From Bacillota bacterium (GTDB taxonomy: Bacteria; Bacillota; Clostridia; TANB77; UBA1234): DNA of 64,000 bases. Below, piece after piece: positions 52,115 to 61,257 of the stretch. Location: contig JAEEHF010000047.1 of NCBI GenBank assembly GCA_016280725.1, forward strand, positions 62,001-126,000, given 5' to 3'. The notes under the pieces are model-generated. The model was not told where the DNA came from, made no database searches, and saw only the letters and a list, made by a program, of their open reading frames with translations. Made by a program: the position numbers and the translations under genes. Every line of letters starts with the position of its first letter. The stretch's first letter is position 1.

Positions 52115-53485
52115 TCAATTATTTGTAATCGTATAGAATACTAATTTTTCATTACTATAAGCCGACCAAACATTTCTCTTCTCCAAACTTAAAGAATTGC
52201 TCTTTTTTAAAGCACTAAGAAGTCCATTTTCTTTTAACCATTCAATAAATCTTTTATAGTCATCTTCTCTATAAAACTTAAATGGAATATTACAAGTTTT
52301 ATTATTCTTGATTGAATTTTCACAGTATTTAGTAAGCTTATCCTCATCAAAATCATCAAAAAAGCACCCTGTTTGTACATAATAATTTTTTGAATTATCT
52401 TTACATGCTGGATACTGCCAATTCATATAGTAATGAATACCATTTGTATCAATGATTTCGTACTTTACTATTCGATTTTCTAATAAAGAATCATTGACAA
52501 GAAAATTTGAATAGTCAATAACTCTGATTAGTTTTTTATTATCATCTAAATAATTCTTTTCTTGGTTTAATGATACATCTATCCAATAATAATTATCATC
52601 TATTTTAACCAAATTCCACATATGATTCTGTTCATTAATAAGTCCTTCAACAATAGTGCACTCAATTCCAATCTTATTACATAGATATTGAAATGCCCTT
52701 GAATAACCAGCGCATACTGACTTTTTATCGATGAAAACACTTTCTATTGTTTGCCCTATAGAATTATCCTCATACCAACGATAGTCATACGTTGTATTAG
52801 TAATTATCCAATCATATATTTCTTTTAATTGATCTTCTATACTCCCCGATAGACTTCCTAAAATCTCATTTACGCTTTCTTCGATTTTTGAAATAATATT
52901 TTTTATATCTTTTGGGACATCAAAGATTACTTCATATACGTTTTGATTTTTATCCCATCTCCATCCAATTGAGTCGATCCAAAAGAACTCAGGGTGATCA
53001 TTTTTAAGTGAAAAGTTTGCAATAATTAAATCAGATACTGCCACGTTGTTGACTCTAATAATGCTTTCAAATCTTTCACAGTTATCCTTAAGAGTTAGAT
53101 ATATTTGTTTTTGAACTGGCGTTAGAAAACTATAGTAATAATTAGTTAGTGTGTTACTCTTAACTATATCAAGGTTTTCTGCTGGTTTTGGAAGATTGGG
53201 AGAACTTCCTGAGGAAATTGGAGCTTTTCTACCCATAAAAGAATCATATTTGCAATCTTTACAAACACCTTGAAATAACCTATGAGAGCTTACTTCATAA
53301 TGTGAAAATGACTTTTTACAATAACGAATGTGATAACTCTTTGAATAAACAATCCAACCAGTCCAATCATCTTCATTTATACTTTCGCCCATTACTTTAG
53401 AATCAAGCGTGTCACTTGCAAAAGATACGCTTGAAATAACCAATATTAACATTAATATTTCTATCAAACGTACCTTTACACTCAT
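52115..53485 (-). CDS. Exported transglutaminase-like protein
   Basis: A 456-residue protein: signal peptide (about 1-23, ending VSFAS), a His/Cys module (about 37-83: DWTGWIVYSKSYHIRYCKK ... GVCKDC), and a transglutaminase-like core with Cys near 257 (KSVCAGYSRAFQ), His near 289 (NHMWNLV) and Asp near 303 (WIDVSLN), so the catalytic triad is complete. The C terminus (about 330-456) is unassigned. Such proteins act as surface proteases or cross-linkers. The His/Cys module recurs in the adjacent SLH protein. The start ATG follows the upstream stop codon directly, so translation is coupled to the acetyltransferase gene. Confidence 0.85.
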   Translation of the reverse strand: MSVKVRLIEILMLILVISSVSFASDTLDSKVMGESINEDDWTGWIVYSKSYHIRYCKKSFSHYEVSSHRLFQGVCKDCKYDSFMGRKAPISSGSSPNLPKPAENLDIVKSNTLTNYYYSFLTPVQKQIYLTLKDNCERFESIIRVNNVAVSDLIIANFSLKNDHPEFFWIDSIGWRWDKNQNVYEVIFDVPKDIKNIISKIEESVNEILGSLSGSIEDQLKEIYDWIITNTTYDYRWYEDNSIGQTIESVFIDKKSVCAGYSRAFQYLCNKIGIECTIVEGLINEQNHMWNLVKIDDNYYWIDVSLNQEKNYLDDNKKLIRVIDYSNFLVNDSLLENRIVKYEIIDTNGIHYYMNWQYPACKDNSKNYYVQTGCFFDDFDEDKLTKYCENSIKNNKTCNIPFKFYREDDYKRFIEWLKENGLLSALKKSNSLSLEKRNVWSAYSNEKLVFYTITNN

Positions 53486-54031
53486 TTAAATCCTAAATTC
53501 CTTTCTTAAAACGTCTCTAGGACCCCTGGATAGATCTACATGAGCAACATCTCTAAAATCACACTTTATTAAATTATTTAGTGAATATATATTATCAGGG
53601 TGTACTGTCCCAAGGCCATGTTTATAACCTAAATCAATTGCTTCTTTTTCTATATATCTAATTACATCACATTGAAGACCATTTCCTATATACTCTGGTG
53701 AAACCATTTCTGGTCCAAAGTCTGCCACTTCTTCAAATTTTAAATCAGTTTGTAAAAATCTATCTAAATCTTTTTGTCTAGCAGGAATTAATACTCCACT
53801 AGCAACAAATTGACTTATATCACTAAGCTTAATCTCTTTATTCTCCGCTTTTGTCCAAACATATATAAATGAATTATTTTGAAGCATCTTTTCGTAAGCA
53901 TCCCTTGGAATATCGCCTAGCCATTCTGGATGCTCCATATGATCCTTTACATATTGTTCGAATTTCATATATGTATCGAGTTCAGATAAGTCCAGTTTTC
54001 TTATAATTAAATCTGATTTATCTATTTTCAT
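53486..54031 (-). CDS. GNAT-like N-acetyltransferase
   Basis: A 181-residue protein whose second half fits a GNAT fold: FGPEMVSPEYIGNGLQCDVI (motif A region, with GNGLQ in place of the R/QxxGxG/A signature), ALDLGYKHGLG-like helix (IDLGYKHGLGTVHPDN) and SLNNLIKCDF near the end (the NxxSxxxxxxxGF region of the family). Substrate is unknown. ATG at 54031 follows GAAGGTG. It is directly followed by the transglutaminase gene. Confidence 0.65.
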   Translation of the reverse strand: MKIDKSDLIIRKLDLSELDTYMKFEQYVKDHMEHPEWLGDIPRDAYEKMLQNNSFIYVWTKAENKEIKLSDISQFVASGVLIPARQKDLDRFLQTDLKFEEVADFGPEMVSPEYIGNGLQCDVIRYIEKEAIDLGYKHGLGTVHPDNIYSLNNLIKCDFRDVAHVDLSRGPRDVLRKEFRI

Positions 54032-54163
54032 GGAAATCACCTTCCCTTCTAATTATTATATTACTTGTGACAAAATTGAACAATATTTTTGCTAATAGTA
54101 GGCAAAAATGGTTGTTCCTATTAGGTTTTATGATAAAATTATGTCATAAGTTAGGAAGGTGTA

Positions 54164-55039
54164 ATGATGGAAGTAGAATTAATCAAAATTCAAGCAACGG
54201 ATGGTGTCACTCTTGATGGCTATATTTATCACTGCAAAACAAAAACACAAAAATTGCTTATTCAAGTGCATGGAATGACAAGTAATTGCTTTAGATATAG
54301 ACAAACCGCTATTCAGGAAGCAGTTGCAAGCCTTGGTATAGATACACTATGTTTTAACAATCGAGGAAGTGATGTAGCAAAACTGATAAAAGGTTTTGAT
54401 GGTAATACTAGGCTTGCTGGCACATCATATGAAGAAATAACGGAATGCTATTTTGATATTTGTGGAGTTATTAAACTTGCATTGGAAAAAGGTTATTCAG
54501 AAATATATTTGCAAGGACATAGCCTTGGATCAACTAAGGTAGTATATACATACAACAAGTTACTAGAAGAAAAAAGCGAGTATGTTAATAACATTAAAGC
54601 TCTTATACTTATTTCGCTGGTCGACTTGCCAATGGTAATGAATTATTTTGGAAAAAAATTTATTTCATTTGCAGAAGAAAAAATATCAACTGGAGAAGAA
54701 AATTTCATTATGCAAGATGAAGCATTTCCATATCCCCTTTCTGCAAAAACATTTTTAAGATATGCTAAAAATGGAACAGATATTGATTTTGCTAAGTTTG
54801 GAAATGAAGAAGATGATTTTAAAGTATTAAATAGCTTTAAAATTCCACTATTTTTTAGATGGGGTAACGTAAACGAAATAATGGTTTTACCTGTCGAAAA
54901 ACAAATAGATTTTATTAAGCGTAAAATCAAAAATGAACATCTTGATGTTAATTATATTGATGGTGCAAACCATTCATATTATGGAAAAGAAAAAGAACTT
55001 GCAGAGCAAATTGCATCTTTTATTAAAAACATTAATTAA
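54164..55039 (+). CDS. Alpha/beta hydrolase
   Basis: A 291-residue soluble hydrolase: oxyanion region LIQVHGMTSN, nucleophile elbow LQGHSLGST, a cap-like segment rich in acidic and aromatic residues, a late Asp candidate in FRWGNVNEI and a His in DGANHSYYG. This suits esterase or lipase activity on small esters. Two ATGs are in tandem at 54164 and 54167; the second has better spacing from GGAAGG. It is a single gene, divergent from the acetyltransferase gene. Confidence 0.85.
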   Translation: MMEVELIKIQATDGVTLDGYIYHCKTKTQKLLIQVHGMTSNCFRYRQTAIQEAVASLGIDTLCFNNRGSDVAKLIKGFDGNTRLAGTSYEEITECYFDICGVIKLALEKGYSEIYLQGHSLGSTKVVYTYNKLLEEKSEYVNNIKALILISLVDLPMVMNYFGKKFISFAEEKISTGEENFIMQDEAFPYPLSAKTFLRYAKNGTDIDFAKFGNEEDDFKVLNSFKIPLFFRWGNVNEIMVLPVEKQIDFIKRKIKNEHLDVNYIDGANHSYYGKEKELAEQIASFIKNIN

Positions 55040-55046
55040 TCAAATA

Positions 55047-55076
55047 AAAGCAGTCACTCATAAAAGTGACTGCTTT
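55047..55076. terminator. Bidirectional intrinsic terminator
   Basis: AAAGCAGTCACT and AGTGACTGCTTT pair around a short loop between the convergent hydrolase gene and the unknown gene at 55079. Confidence 0.88.
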
Positions 55077-55078
55077 AA

Positions 55079-55882
55079 TTATTTACCTCCACGAGATTTA
55101 TCAAATAACTGCCAAGGAAGATATCTCTTTCCTTCTGTGTGCCCACTAATTGCAAAACTTGTTACATCATCAGCTCTTAAAATATCCTCTTCTTTTTCTA
55201 ATATCTTTAAAAAGTTTTTAATAACATCAACCCATATAAAATCTGGGATTTCTACATATTTTTCTGGAATTGCATTATTTATTATCTCAGATTTGTATCC
55301 AATTTTAGATAAGTACTCTACTCTCTCTTCTCGTGTTTTCTTATATTCTTCATCATTAACCAAATATGTTCTATAATCTCTAAAATTATCTAAATTAATG
55401 TTTCTTAAATCGAACCATGGTATATCATAGCGTTCATGAGTATAGAGATTTTTTGACACTTCTCGTCCATCAAATCCTTTTCCAACAGCATCAATTTTAA
55501 TATATTCACCAAGTTCAACTCCAATAGAAATACCAGCATATCTGTCGTAACGTTCGCTAGGTTTATTTAGAGTATTAAATAAGGCCAAAACAGCATTACT
55601 ATCTTTTGTCTTAATGTATCTTATAAGTTCTAAGAAGTCTTCACCAATTCCTTTATTATCTGTATTTAATGAATTAATATTTGATTTTAATGTATCAACT
55701 CTATTATTTTTTAGTGTACCAATATAACTAGCATTCGAAATAAAGTCTTGTTCATTTTCAACAATTGTTAAATCTACTATTGGGCTAATATCCGGAAAAT
55801 ATTTAAGAAGCTTTATCATATCCGAAGTGCGGTAGTAATTATTCATCTTATTTCTATCTTCTTCATTTTTATATAATAACAT
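55079..55882 (-). CDS. Protein of unknown function
   Basis: A 267-residue soluble protein with no recognised family. It has no signal peptide or membrane segments and is rich in Lys, Asp, Glu and Tyr, with short aromatic motifs (YDRYAGISIGVELGEYI, HERYDIPWFDLRNI, IPDFIWVDVIKNFL) spread evenly. ATG at 55882 follows AAAAGGAG; an upstream in-frame Met has no ribosome site. It lies 61 bases downstream of the PhoU-like gene in the same direction, so co-transcription with phosphate uptake is possible. Function is not inferred. Confidence 0.7.
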   Translation of the reverse strand: MLLYKNEEDRNKMNNYYRTSDMIKLLKYFPDISPIVDLTIVENEQDFISNASYIGTLKNNRVDTLKSNINSLNTDNKGIGEDFLELIRYIKTKDSNAVLALFNTLNKPSERYDRYAGISIGVELGEYIKIDAVGKGFDGREVSKNLYTHERYDIPWFDLRNINLDNFRDYRTYLVNDEEYKKTREERVEYLSKIGYKSEIINNAIPEKYVEIPDFIWVDVIKNFLKILEKEEDILRADDVTSFAISGHTEGKRYLPWQLFDKSRGGK

Positions 55883-55943
55883 CCGCGTTCTCCTTTTAAA
55901 TAAAAACATATTTTTTTGTGATAATCACAATCTTAGTCGCACT

Positions 55944-56564
55944 CTAACTGTTTTTCATGAAAGCTCCGTCTACACTTTCTGCGATATGTTCAATTGAATC
56001 AAAGCAATCTTCCAAGTGATTAAAAATAGATGTCCATCTAACTACTTCAATAGGATTCGTCTCGTTAAGATATAGATCTTTTGTTGTAGATTGATATAGC
56101 TTATCTCCTTGTTCCTCAATATCATTTATTTCTACAACAATCTTCTTAACTTTTTCGTAATTTTTCATGTTTTTAAATTCTAAAAATAGTTCATGCATCT
56201 TTGAAGTTGCTGTCTCAAGAAGGTCCATATAAGAAACAATTTCTGGCCTTAATTCATTTACAGCATAAATATCCAAATTGATTACTATTTCATCAATAGC
56301 ATCAACCACATCATCGAGCATTCTAGTGATTGTTATAATATCATCTCGATCAATTGGTGGGACAAAGTCTTTAATAATATAATTCAAGATACGGTGCTGA
56401 GTTATGTCAGCACTATTTTCAAGGCCGTGTATTCTTTTTTCCTTTTCCTTGGCCTCAGCATAATTATATGAAAGTATAAAATCCTTCAAAATATCAGTTA
56501 TTTCTACAGAATATTTCGCCATTTCTATGAATTCGTCATAATAATTTAACACTTCTCTTTTCAT
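55944..56564 (-). CDS. PhoU-like (DUF47) phosphate transport accessory protein
   Basis: A 206-residue all-helical protein of the DUF47/PhoU-like family, with the typical EKRIHGLENSADITQHRIL, PIDRDDIITITRMLDDVVDAI and INDIEEQGDKLYQ stretches. In many bacteria it sits next to a PiT transporter and modulates it. ATG at 56564 follows GGAGG. It starts 12 bases after the PiT gene's stop. Confidence 0.92.
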   Translation of the reverse strand: MKREVLNYYDEFIEMAKYSVEITDILKDFILSYNYAEAKEKEKRIHGLENSADITQHRILNYIIKDFVPPIDRDDIITITRMLDDVVDAIDEIVINLDIYAVNELRPEIVSYMDLLETATSKMHELFLEFKNMKNYEKVKKIVVEINDIEEQGDKLYQSTTKDLYLNETNPIEVVRWTSIFNHLEDCFDSIEHIAESVDGAFMKNS

Positions 56565-56576
56565 ATTAACCTCCAA

Positions 56577-57626
56577 TTAGAAAACAATAGCAAATAAAAT
56601 TTTTGTAAGTATAAAGCCTAATAATATGCAACAAGGAAAAACAACTATCCAAGAAATTAACATATTCTTTGCAACATTCCAGTTCACACTCGACAGCCTT
56701 TTAGAAGCACCTACCCCCATCGTTGATGCTGATTTTGTATGAGTTGAACTAATTGGAATACCGAATATATTAGATATTAGAAGGCATGTTGCAGAAGAAA
56801 TATCTACACACATTCCCTCATAAGTTTCCATTTTAGTAAGCCTTCCTCCCAATGTCTTTATTACTTTTGTGCCACCAAACAAACAACCAAGTCCCATAAA
56901 AGCACCTATCATAATTGAAATCCAGATTGGAACTTCACTTACTGTCAGACTTGTGCTTCCCTGACTAATAAAAATAGCAGCCAAAAGGATTCCCGCAAAC
57001 TTTAATCCATCTTGCGCTCCATTCATAATAGATATAAAAATACAGCCCAATACTTGTCCCTTTTTAAACACTTTATTTGCTTTTCTTCTATCCGAATTTT
57101 TAAACAGAATTCTTATCAATTTTGTTATGAAAAATCCAATTGCAAACCCGATAATAAGTGAAATAGCAAGCCCAAATAGCACTTTCTTCCATTCGCTAAA
57201 ATTGATTCCGTGAAAACTATTATGAACCGCAATTGCAGAGCCTGTTATACACGCTATTAATGCGTGACTTTCTGATGATGGCATACCTATTCTTCTAACA
57301 AACGCTGACCAAATAATTGTACCAACAAGACCAGAGCACAATGCTACTAAAGACATATTTATACTACTATTAAAATTCGCTATATTAGCAATAGTATCTG
57401 CTACTTTAACACTAAAAAATGCCATTACTGTTACGCCAAGAGCATTGCAAATTGCAGATATTATAAGCGCATATTTGGGCTTAATAGCTCTTGTCATAAT
57501 ACAAGTTGCAACACTATTCGGAGCATCTGTCATTCCATCAGATATTGCAAGTCCAATTACTATAAGAAGCGTAATTAATAAAATTGGACTATTAATGGCA
57601 TATGTCATTACTTCTATAAACGTCAT
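56577..57626 (-). CDS. PiT-family inorganic phosphate transporter
   Basis: A 349-residue membrane protein with about ten segments and the duplicated PiT signature: DGMTDAPNSVATCIMTRAI near the N terminus and NGAQDGLKFAGILLAA in the second half, with MPSSESHALI and PISSTHTKSAS between and after. It performs proton- or sodium-coupled phosphate uptake. It forms a two-gene unit with the PhoU-like protein. Confidence 0.93.
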   Translation of the reverse strand: MTFIEVMTYAINSPILLITLLIVIGLAISDGMTDAPNSVATCIMTRAIKPKYALIISAICNALGVTVMAFFSVKVADTIANIANFNSSINMSLVALCSGLVGTIIWSAFVRRIGMPSSESHALIACITGSAIAVHNSFHGINFSEWKKVLFGLAISLIIGFAIGFFITKLIRILFKNSDRRKANKVFKKGQVLGCIFISIMNGAQDGLKFAGILLAAIFISQGSTSLTVSEVPIWISIMIGAFMGLGCLFGGTKVIKTLGGRLTKMETYEGMCVDISSATCLLISNIFGIPISSTHTKSASTMGVGASKRLSSVNWNVAKNMLISWIVVFPCCILLGFILTKILFAIVF

Positions 57627-57681
57627 ATTCTCATCCTTTGTTTCAAAAAAAGTATCTTAAACATTATAATAATTATACCAC

Positions 57682-57720
57682 AAAAGCTACAAGGAATTGC
57701 CAAATTCCTTGCAGCTTTTT
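57682..57720. terminator. Intrinsic terminator ending the VTC/DUF4956 operon
   Basis: A long stem AAGCT-CAAGGAATT / AATTCCTTG-AGCTT with one internal mismatch and a three-base loop lies just downstream (minus strand) of the Cthe_2159-like lipoprotein gene, with T-rich flanks on both sides. Confidence 0.8.
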
Positions 57721-57730
57721 CATTTTGTTT

Positions 57731-58885
57731 TTATTTAGTTTTTTGTTCTCCTTTACCACCCATCTTTTGGTTTGGAATCTTTTTTACTTCAGTACCGTTA
57801 ACTATTATTTTTCCACCATTGAACTCTGCTTTTCCATCATAATCAAATGTAGATGTTCCAGTTACGGTAATTGTTCCACCATTTACAATAATATCTCCAT
57901 TTGAGTCAATTCCATCTGTGTCTCCAGCACTTATTGTAATTGAGACATTACCTCCATTCATTTCAAATGTTGGCGAATATGAATTTGATTTTTTGCCAGC
58001 ATTAATACCGTCGTCTTGAGCATTAATAGAAATGTCGCCATCATTAATTTGAATATATGTTCCTTCTATTCCCTCCGAAGCGCTTAATTTAATTGCTCCA
58101 CCATCAATTTGAACTACTGACGACGCATGAATTGCATCATCACTTGCAAGTACATTAATTGTGCAATCATTTATGTATATGTATCCCAAGGCATCCCCAT
58201 CGCCATTTTCAGAGTGGAAACCATCAGTTCCTGCTTTAATGTTAAAAGTTCCTCCTGATACTCGAATTGAATTGTTTGCCCTAATTGCTACTGCCTTTGA
58301 TTCAATATTATATGCTCCTCCAGTTATTTTTACGTCGTCTTTGCCAGTAATACCATTTTTACTAGAATTTATATTTAACGTTCCTACACCATTAAATGTA
58401 ATATCTGTCTTAGAGAAAATTACTCCATTAAATTCAACTGAATCAACTATTTTGAATTCACCTGTTACAGTCAGATTGCTTTCACTCTCAGTTGTAGTAA
58501 CAAAAACTTTGTCAGCACTTTTAATATATATGCATGGCATATTGTCATTAGTTATTTTTAAACCATTAAGAACAAGTTGCACTTTTTCTGTATCGCTCGC
58601 ATCAACTGTTACAGTAACATTGCTAGCCGTTCCTGTTAAAGTATAAATTCCTTCTTCTGTAATGGTAATATCCCCTGTACTTGAAACATCATATACTTCA
58701 TCGGATGTCTCTGGCACTTGCTCTAAATCGCGACCAGTAAATAAATCGCTCCCATTAAAAATAGTATCTATATTATTAACATTACTGTTTTCGTTTTCAC
58801 TTGTTCCATTATCATTTCCGCATGCTGTTATAATCAAGGTAAGAATCATCATAAGTGATATAACAATTAATAAATTTCTTTTCAT
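57731..58885 (-). CDS. Cthe_2159-like carbohydrate-binding lipoprotein
   Basis: A 384-residue protein with a lipoprotein signal (MILTLIITAC, lipobox) and a Ser/Asn linker. The rest is a repeating right-handed beta-helix-like domain with units such as GTLNINSSKNGITGKDDVKI, GGAYNIESKAVAIRAN and DGINAGKKSNSY. This pattern matches the clostridial Cthe_2159 family, reported to bind acidic polysaccharides such as polygalacturonate. It is the last gene of the operon and a paralogue of the SLH-bearing first gene. Confidence 0.88.
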   Translation of the reverse strand: MKRNLLIVISLMMILTLIITACGNDNGTSENENSNVNNIDTIFNGSDLFTGRDLEQVPETSDEVYDVSSTGDITITEEGIYTLTGTASNVTVTVDASDTEKVQLVLNGLKITNDNMPCIYIKSADKVFVTTTESESNLTVTGEFKIVDSVEFNGVIFSKTDITFNGVGTLNINSSKNGITGKDDVKITGGAYNIESKAVAIRANNSIRVSGGTFNIKAGTDGFHSENGDGDALGYIYINDCTINVLASDDAIHASSVVQIDGGAIKLSASEGIEGTYIQINDGDISINAQDDGINAGKKSNSYSPTFEMNGGNVSITISAGDTDGIDSNGDIIVNGGTITVTGTSTFDYDGKAEFNGGKIIVNGTEVKKIPNQKMGGKGEQKTK

Positions 58886-58899
58886 ATAAACCTTCCTTA

Positions 58900-59844
58900 T
58901 TATCTTTTTCTATTTCTTATAATATCTTTTTCATTATAGCTTAACGCATATAAGCCTTTGTATTCATTGTTAACAAATACTTCCACCGGTCGCTCAATTC
59001 TACCTTCGCCAAATTCTCCTAATTTATCTCCGCTTTCTCCTTGTTGCTCTGTTCGATTCTTTTTATCTTTTAGAGGTTTTTCTTTAATATCCCCACTTGG
59101 TCTAAAATCTTTCGGAACTAATTTCATAAGGTTTGGCGTATCATTATTAATATTTTCGCCTGAGTTAATAACATTCAAATAATATTCGTTACTTGGTCTC
59201 ATATTTAGTAAAGACATAACGTTTTCTCTTTCGTTATTGTTCGGTGAAAGTTTTGACATTGAGAATGAATAGTTGGTTTCCCCTTCTATTTTATCTACAA
59301 GCTTTATGCTGCCGTTTGACATAACAATCCTATTAACACTGCTATCCATATTATTAAACAAGAACATCTCCATTGCAATAGGAATGCGATTATTTAGCAT
59401 TTCTTCATCAAAAACAAGGTTTAACATTGGCATACTCGTGCAAAACATGCTATATTCCCTATACTGAGTATCATTATAAAGCATTAGCTTAAACTCATGG
59501 TTTGTCATAATTTTATCGTCAGTTATCTCATCCGATAAAAATGCAAGCTTTATATTACCAGAATTTGCTTTATATCTGATTGTTGGAGAATATTTATTGC
59601 TACTACTCTTTATTATTGAGTAATAAACCTTATTATTCTTTTCATCTATTATTAATTCATGGTCATTAAACTTTAGACTATTTAAAGCAAGATCTCCTTT
59701 TTCTTTACTATTTGCAAGCTCATTCCATTTGGCTTCATCAATTTTAAGCGATTCAAATGAATATGATGGATTAGCCAAAACTAATATAGAAATAGCCAAA
59801 AGTGATATTGCCATGATAATAACAAGTATTATTTTTCTATTCAT
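58900..59844 (-). CDS. Shortened CotH-like membrane-anchored protein
   Basis: A 314-residue protein with an uncleaved N-terminal segment (about 5-24). The middle (MPMLNLVFDEEMLNNRIPIA ... IVMSNGSIKL ... YSFSMSKLS ... SLLNMRP) and the end (VEVFVNNEYKGLYALSYNE) follow the order of CotH kinases, in which these stretches border the IKGRGNS and catalytic regions. Here the RGNS-type motif reads as SIKLVDKIE, a low-complexity charged insert (about 255-285) is present, and the protein stops just after the VNxEYxGLY motif, so the second catalytic half is missing. It lies one base after DUF4956. Confidence 0.6.
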   Translation of the reverse strand: MNRKIILVIIMAISLLAISILVLANPSYSFESLKIDEAKWNELANSKEKGDLALNSLKFNDHELIIDEKNNKVYYSIIKSSSNKYSPTIRYKANSGNIKLAFLSDEITDDKIMTNHEFKLMLYNDTQYREYSMFCTSMPMLNLVFDEEMLNNRIPIAMEMFLFNNMDSSVNRIVMSNGSIKLVDKIEGETNYSFSMSKLSPNNNERENVMSLLNMRPSNEYYLNVINSGENINNDTPNLMKLVPKDFRPSGDIKEKPLKDKKNRTEQQGESGDKLGEFGEGRIERPVEVFVNNEYKGLYALSYNEKDIIRNRKR

Positions 59845-59845
59845 A

Positions 59846-60508
59846 TTAAACTATATCATCAGCATCATATTCAATAATAGAATACTTGCTAATCCTTTCA
59901 TTTTTTGATAATTCCGAACTAATTTCGTGGATATCTTTATATGTGAATTCTATCGCATAATCATATCCTTTTGAAGTAAGATTTCTTGATTTAAATCTAT
60001 TTTTTATCTTTTTTTTGTTAAAATAGCTTGTCAAATCGTCTTCCACGTCTTTTTCACTATGAAGTATTAATACATATGGCTTACGGCCAAACGTAAGGTT
60101 TTCAAGGATTAATAGAACAATTGTAACAACTACACTAGTTAGAATTCCAACCTCATATAATTGACACCCACAAATAATTCCTATAAATACACTCCATAAT
60201 AAATAGAGCATATCAACTGGGTCTTTTACTGCAGTTCTAAACCTTATAATTGCTAAGGCACCAATTGTACCAAGCGTTATTACTATATTTGATTGCAAGC
60301 ATAGTATAATCGCTGAGATAAAAAATGGCAATATTGCAACCGTTATATTAAATGATTTATTGTAAAAAGATCTGTGTGATACATATCTATATACAAAAAA
60401 CTCATAAATTGCCATAAATAAAACCATACATAACATCGTTATAATTGTTGTGGTTGTAATACTTTCATTTGAATACGTACTAAATAAATTTTCTAAAACA
60501 TTTGACAT
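59846..60508 (-). CDS. DUF4956-family membrane protein
   Basis: A 220-residue protein with about four membrane segments in its first half and the family signature GTIGALAIIRFRTAVKDP after the third, with MLYLLWSVFIGIICG following. A cytoplasmic C-terminal domain (about 145-220) resembles a small alpha-beta ferredoxin-like fold. DUF4956 genes are repeatedly found next to VTC-domain and CotH genes. ATG at 60508 follows AAAGGA; an upstream in-frame start is not supported. Confidence 0.88.
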   Translation of the reverse strand: MSNVLENLFSTYSNESITTTTIITMLCMVLFMAIYEFFVYRYVSHRSFYNKSFNITVAILPFFISAIILCLQSNIVITLGTIGALAIIRFRTAVKDPVDMLYLLWSVFIGIICGCQLYEVGILTSVVVTIVLLILENLTFGRKPYVLILHSEKDVEDDLTSYFNKKKIKNRFKSRNLTSKGYDYAIEFTYKDIHEISSELSKNERISKYSIIEYDADDIV

Positions 60509-60540
60509 TTTTGTCTTATCCTTTCTGTTATTGCTATTAA

Positions 60541-61239
60541 TTATCTCATATAGCAATCAATTATTTTTCTTCCATAATAATATTTTGAAAATGATGTTTG
60601 TTTAAAGTTATATGACTCCACTATTCTTCTTATATGTGAAGGAAGAATATCATCAAACTTCACTTCTAAAAGATTTGTTCCACTTGGTAAAACATAATAG
60701 TTTTGGTAATCTCCAGAAATGAATTTATCCAATTCATATGAGGCAGATATTTTCATATCAAAAGTAATTCTGACATTTGTAATTGGTTCAACATAAGCAA
60801 TTCTTTCATAGTCAACAATTACCTTTGGTTTATACTGGTTTGCAATCATATCTACAGCTAGTTCTTTTATTAGTGGCTTATTGGTGGCATATACTAAATC
60901 TGCAACATTTCCGTCTACTATGCTATTAAATTCATCAAGCGTTAATTTACACGACTTTTTGTGGCATCTGCTTTCAAGCTTTTCTTTCTTTTCTAAGACT
61001 ATGTATGATAAGTCGTCCCCGTAGTATCTTATTCTCCATTTAAATCTTTTTGAATGGCCTGAATGAGTTGTATCTACTGATGTATCTTTATAATCATCAA
61101 AATAAAGTGAGTGAATTAAGTATCTACCATTTGATGGTGTATGAGGATCTAACTCTAAAACTTGTGAAATCCTTGATTTTAACATCGATAGTTCTTGATT
61201 ACTTAATAGATATTTCCATTCGTTTCTGTATTTTTTAAT
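60541..61239 (-). CDS. VTC-domain protein (polyphosphate polymerase-like), probable AUU start
   Basis: A VTC-domain (triphosphate tunnel) protein: KKYRNEWKYLLSNQELSML, YLIHSLYFDDYKD, FKWRIRYYG, YIVLEKKEKLESRCHKKS, PKVIVDYERIAYV, VRITFDMKI, LLEVKFDDILP. These give the Arg/Lys-lined beta strands that hold triphosphate or polyphosphate. The first ATG (61185) would cut off the conserved YRNEWKYL start. The open frame extends to an ATT at 61239 with GAGGTG seven bases upstream, giving 232 codons; no ATG/GTG/TTG exists there in frame. It is the second gene of the surface operon, 18 bases after the first. Confidence 0.85.
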   Translation of the reverse strand: MKKYRNEWKYLLSNQELSMLKSRISQVLELDPHTPSNGRYLIHSLYFDDYKDTSVDTTHSGHSKRFKWRIRYYGDDLSYIVLEKKEKLESRCHKKSCKLTLDEFNSIVDGNVADLVYATNKPLIKELAVDMIANQYKPKVIVDYERIAYVEPITNVRITFDMKISASYELDKFISGDYQNYYVLPSGTNLLEVKFDDILPSHIRRIVESYNFKQTSFSKYYYGRKIIDCYMR

Positions 61240-61257
61240 TTCAATTCACCTCATTTA

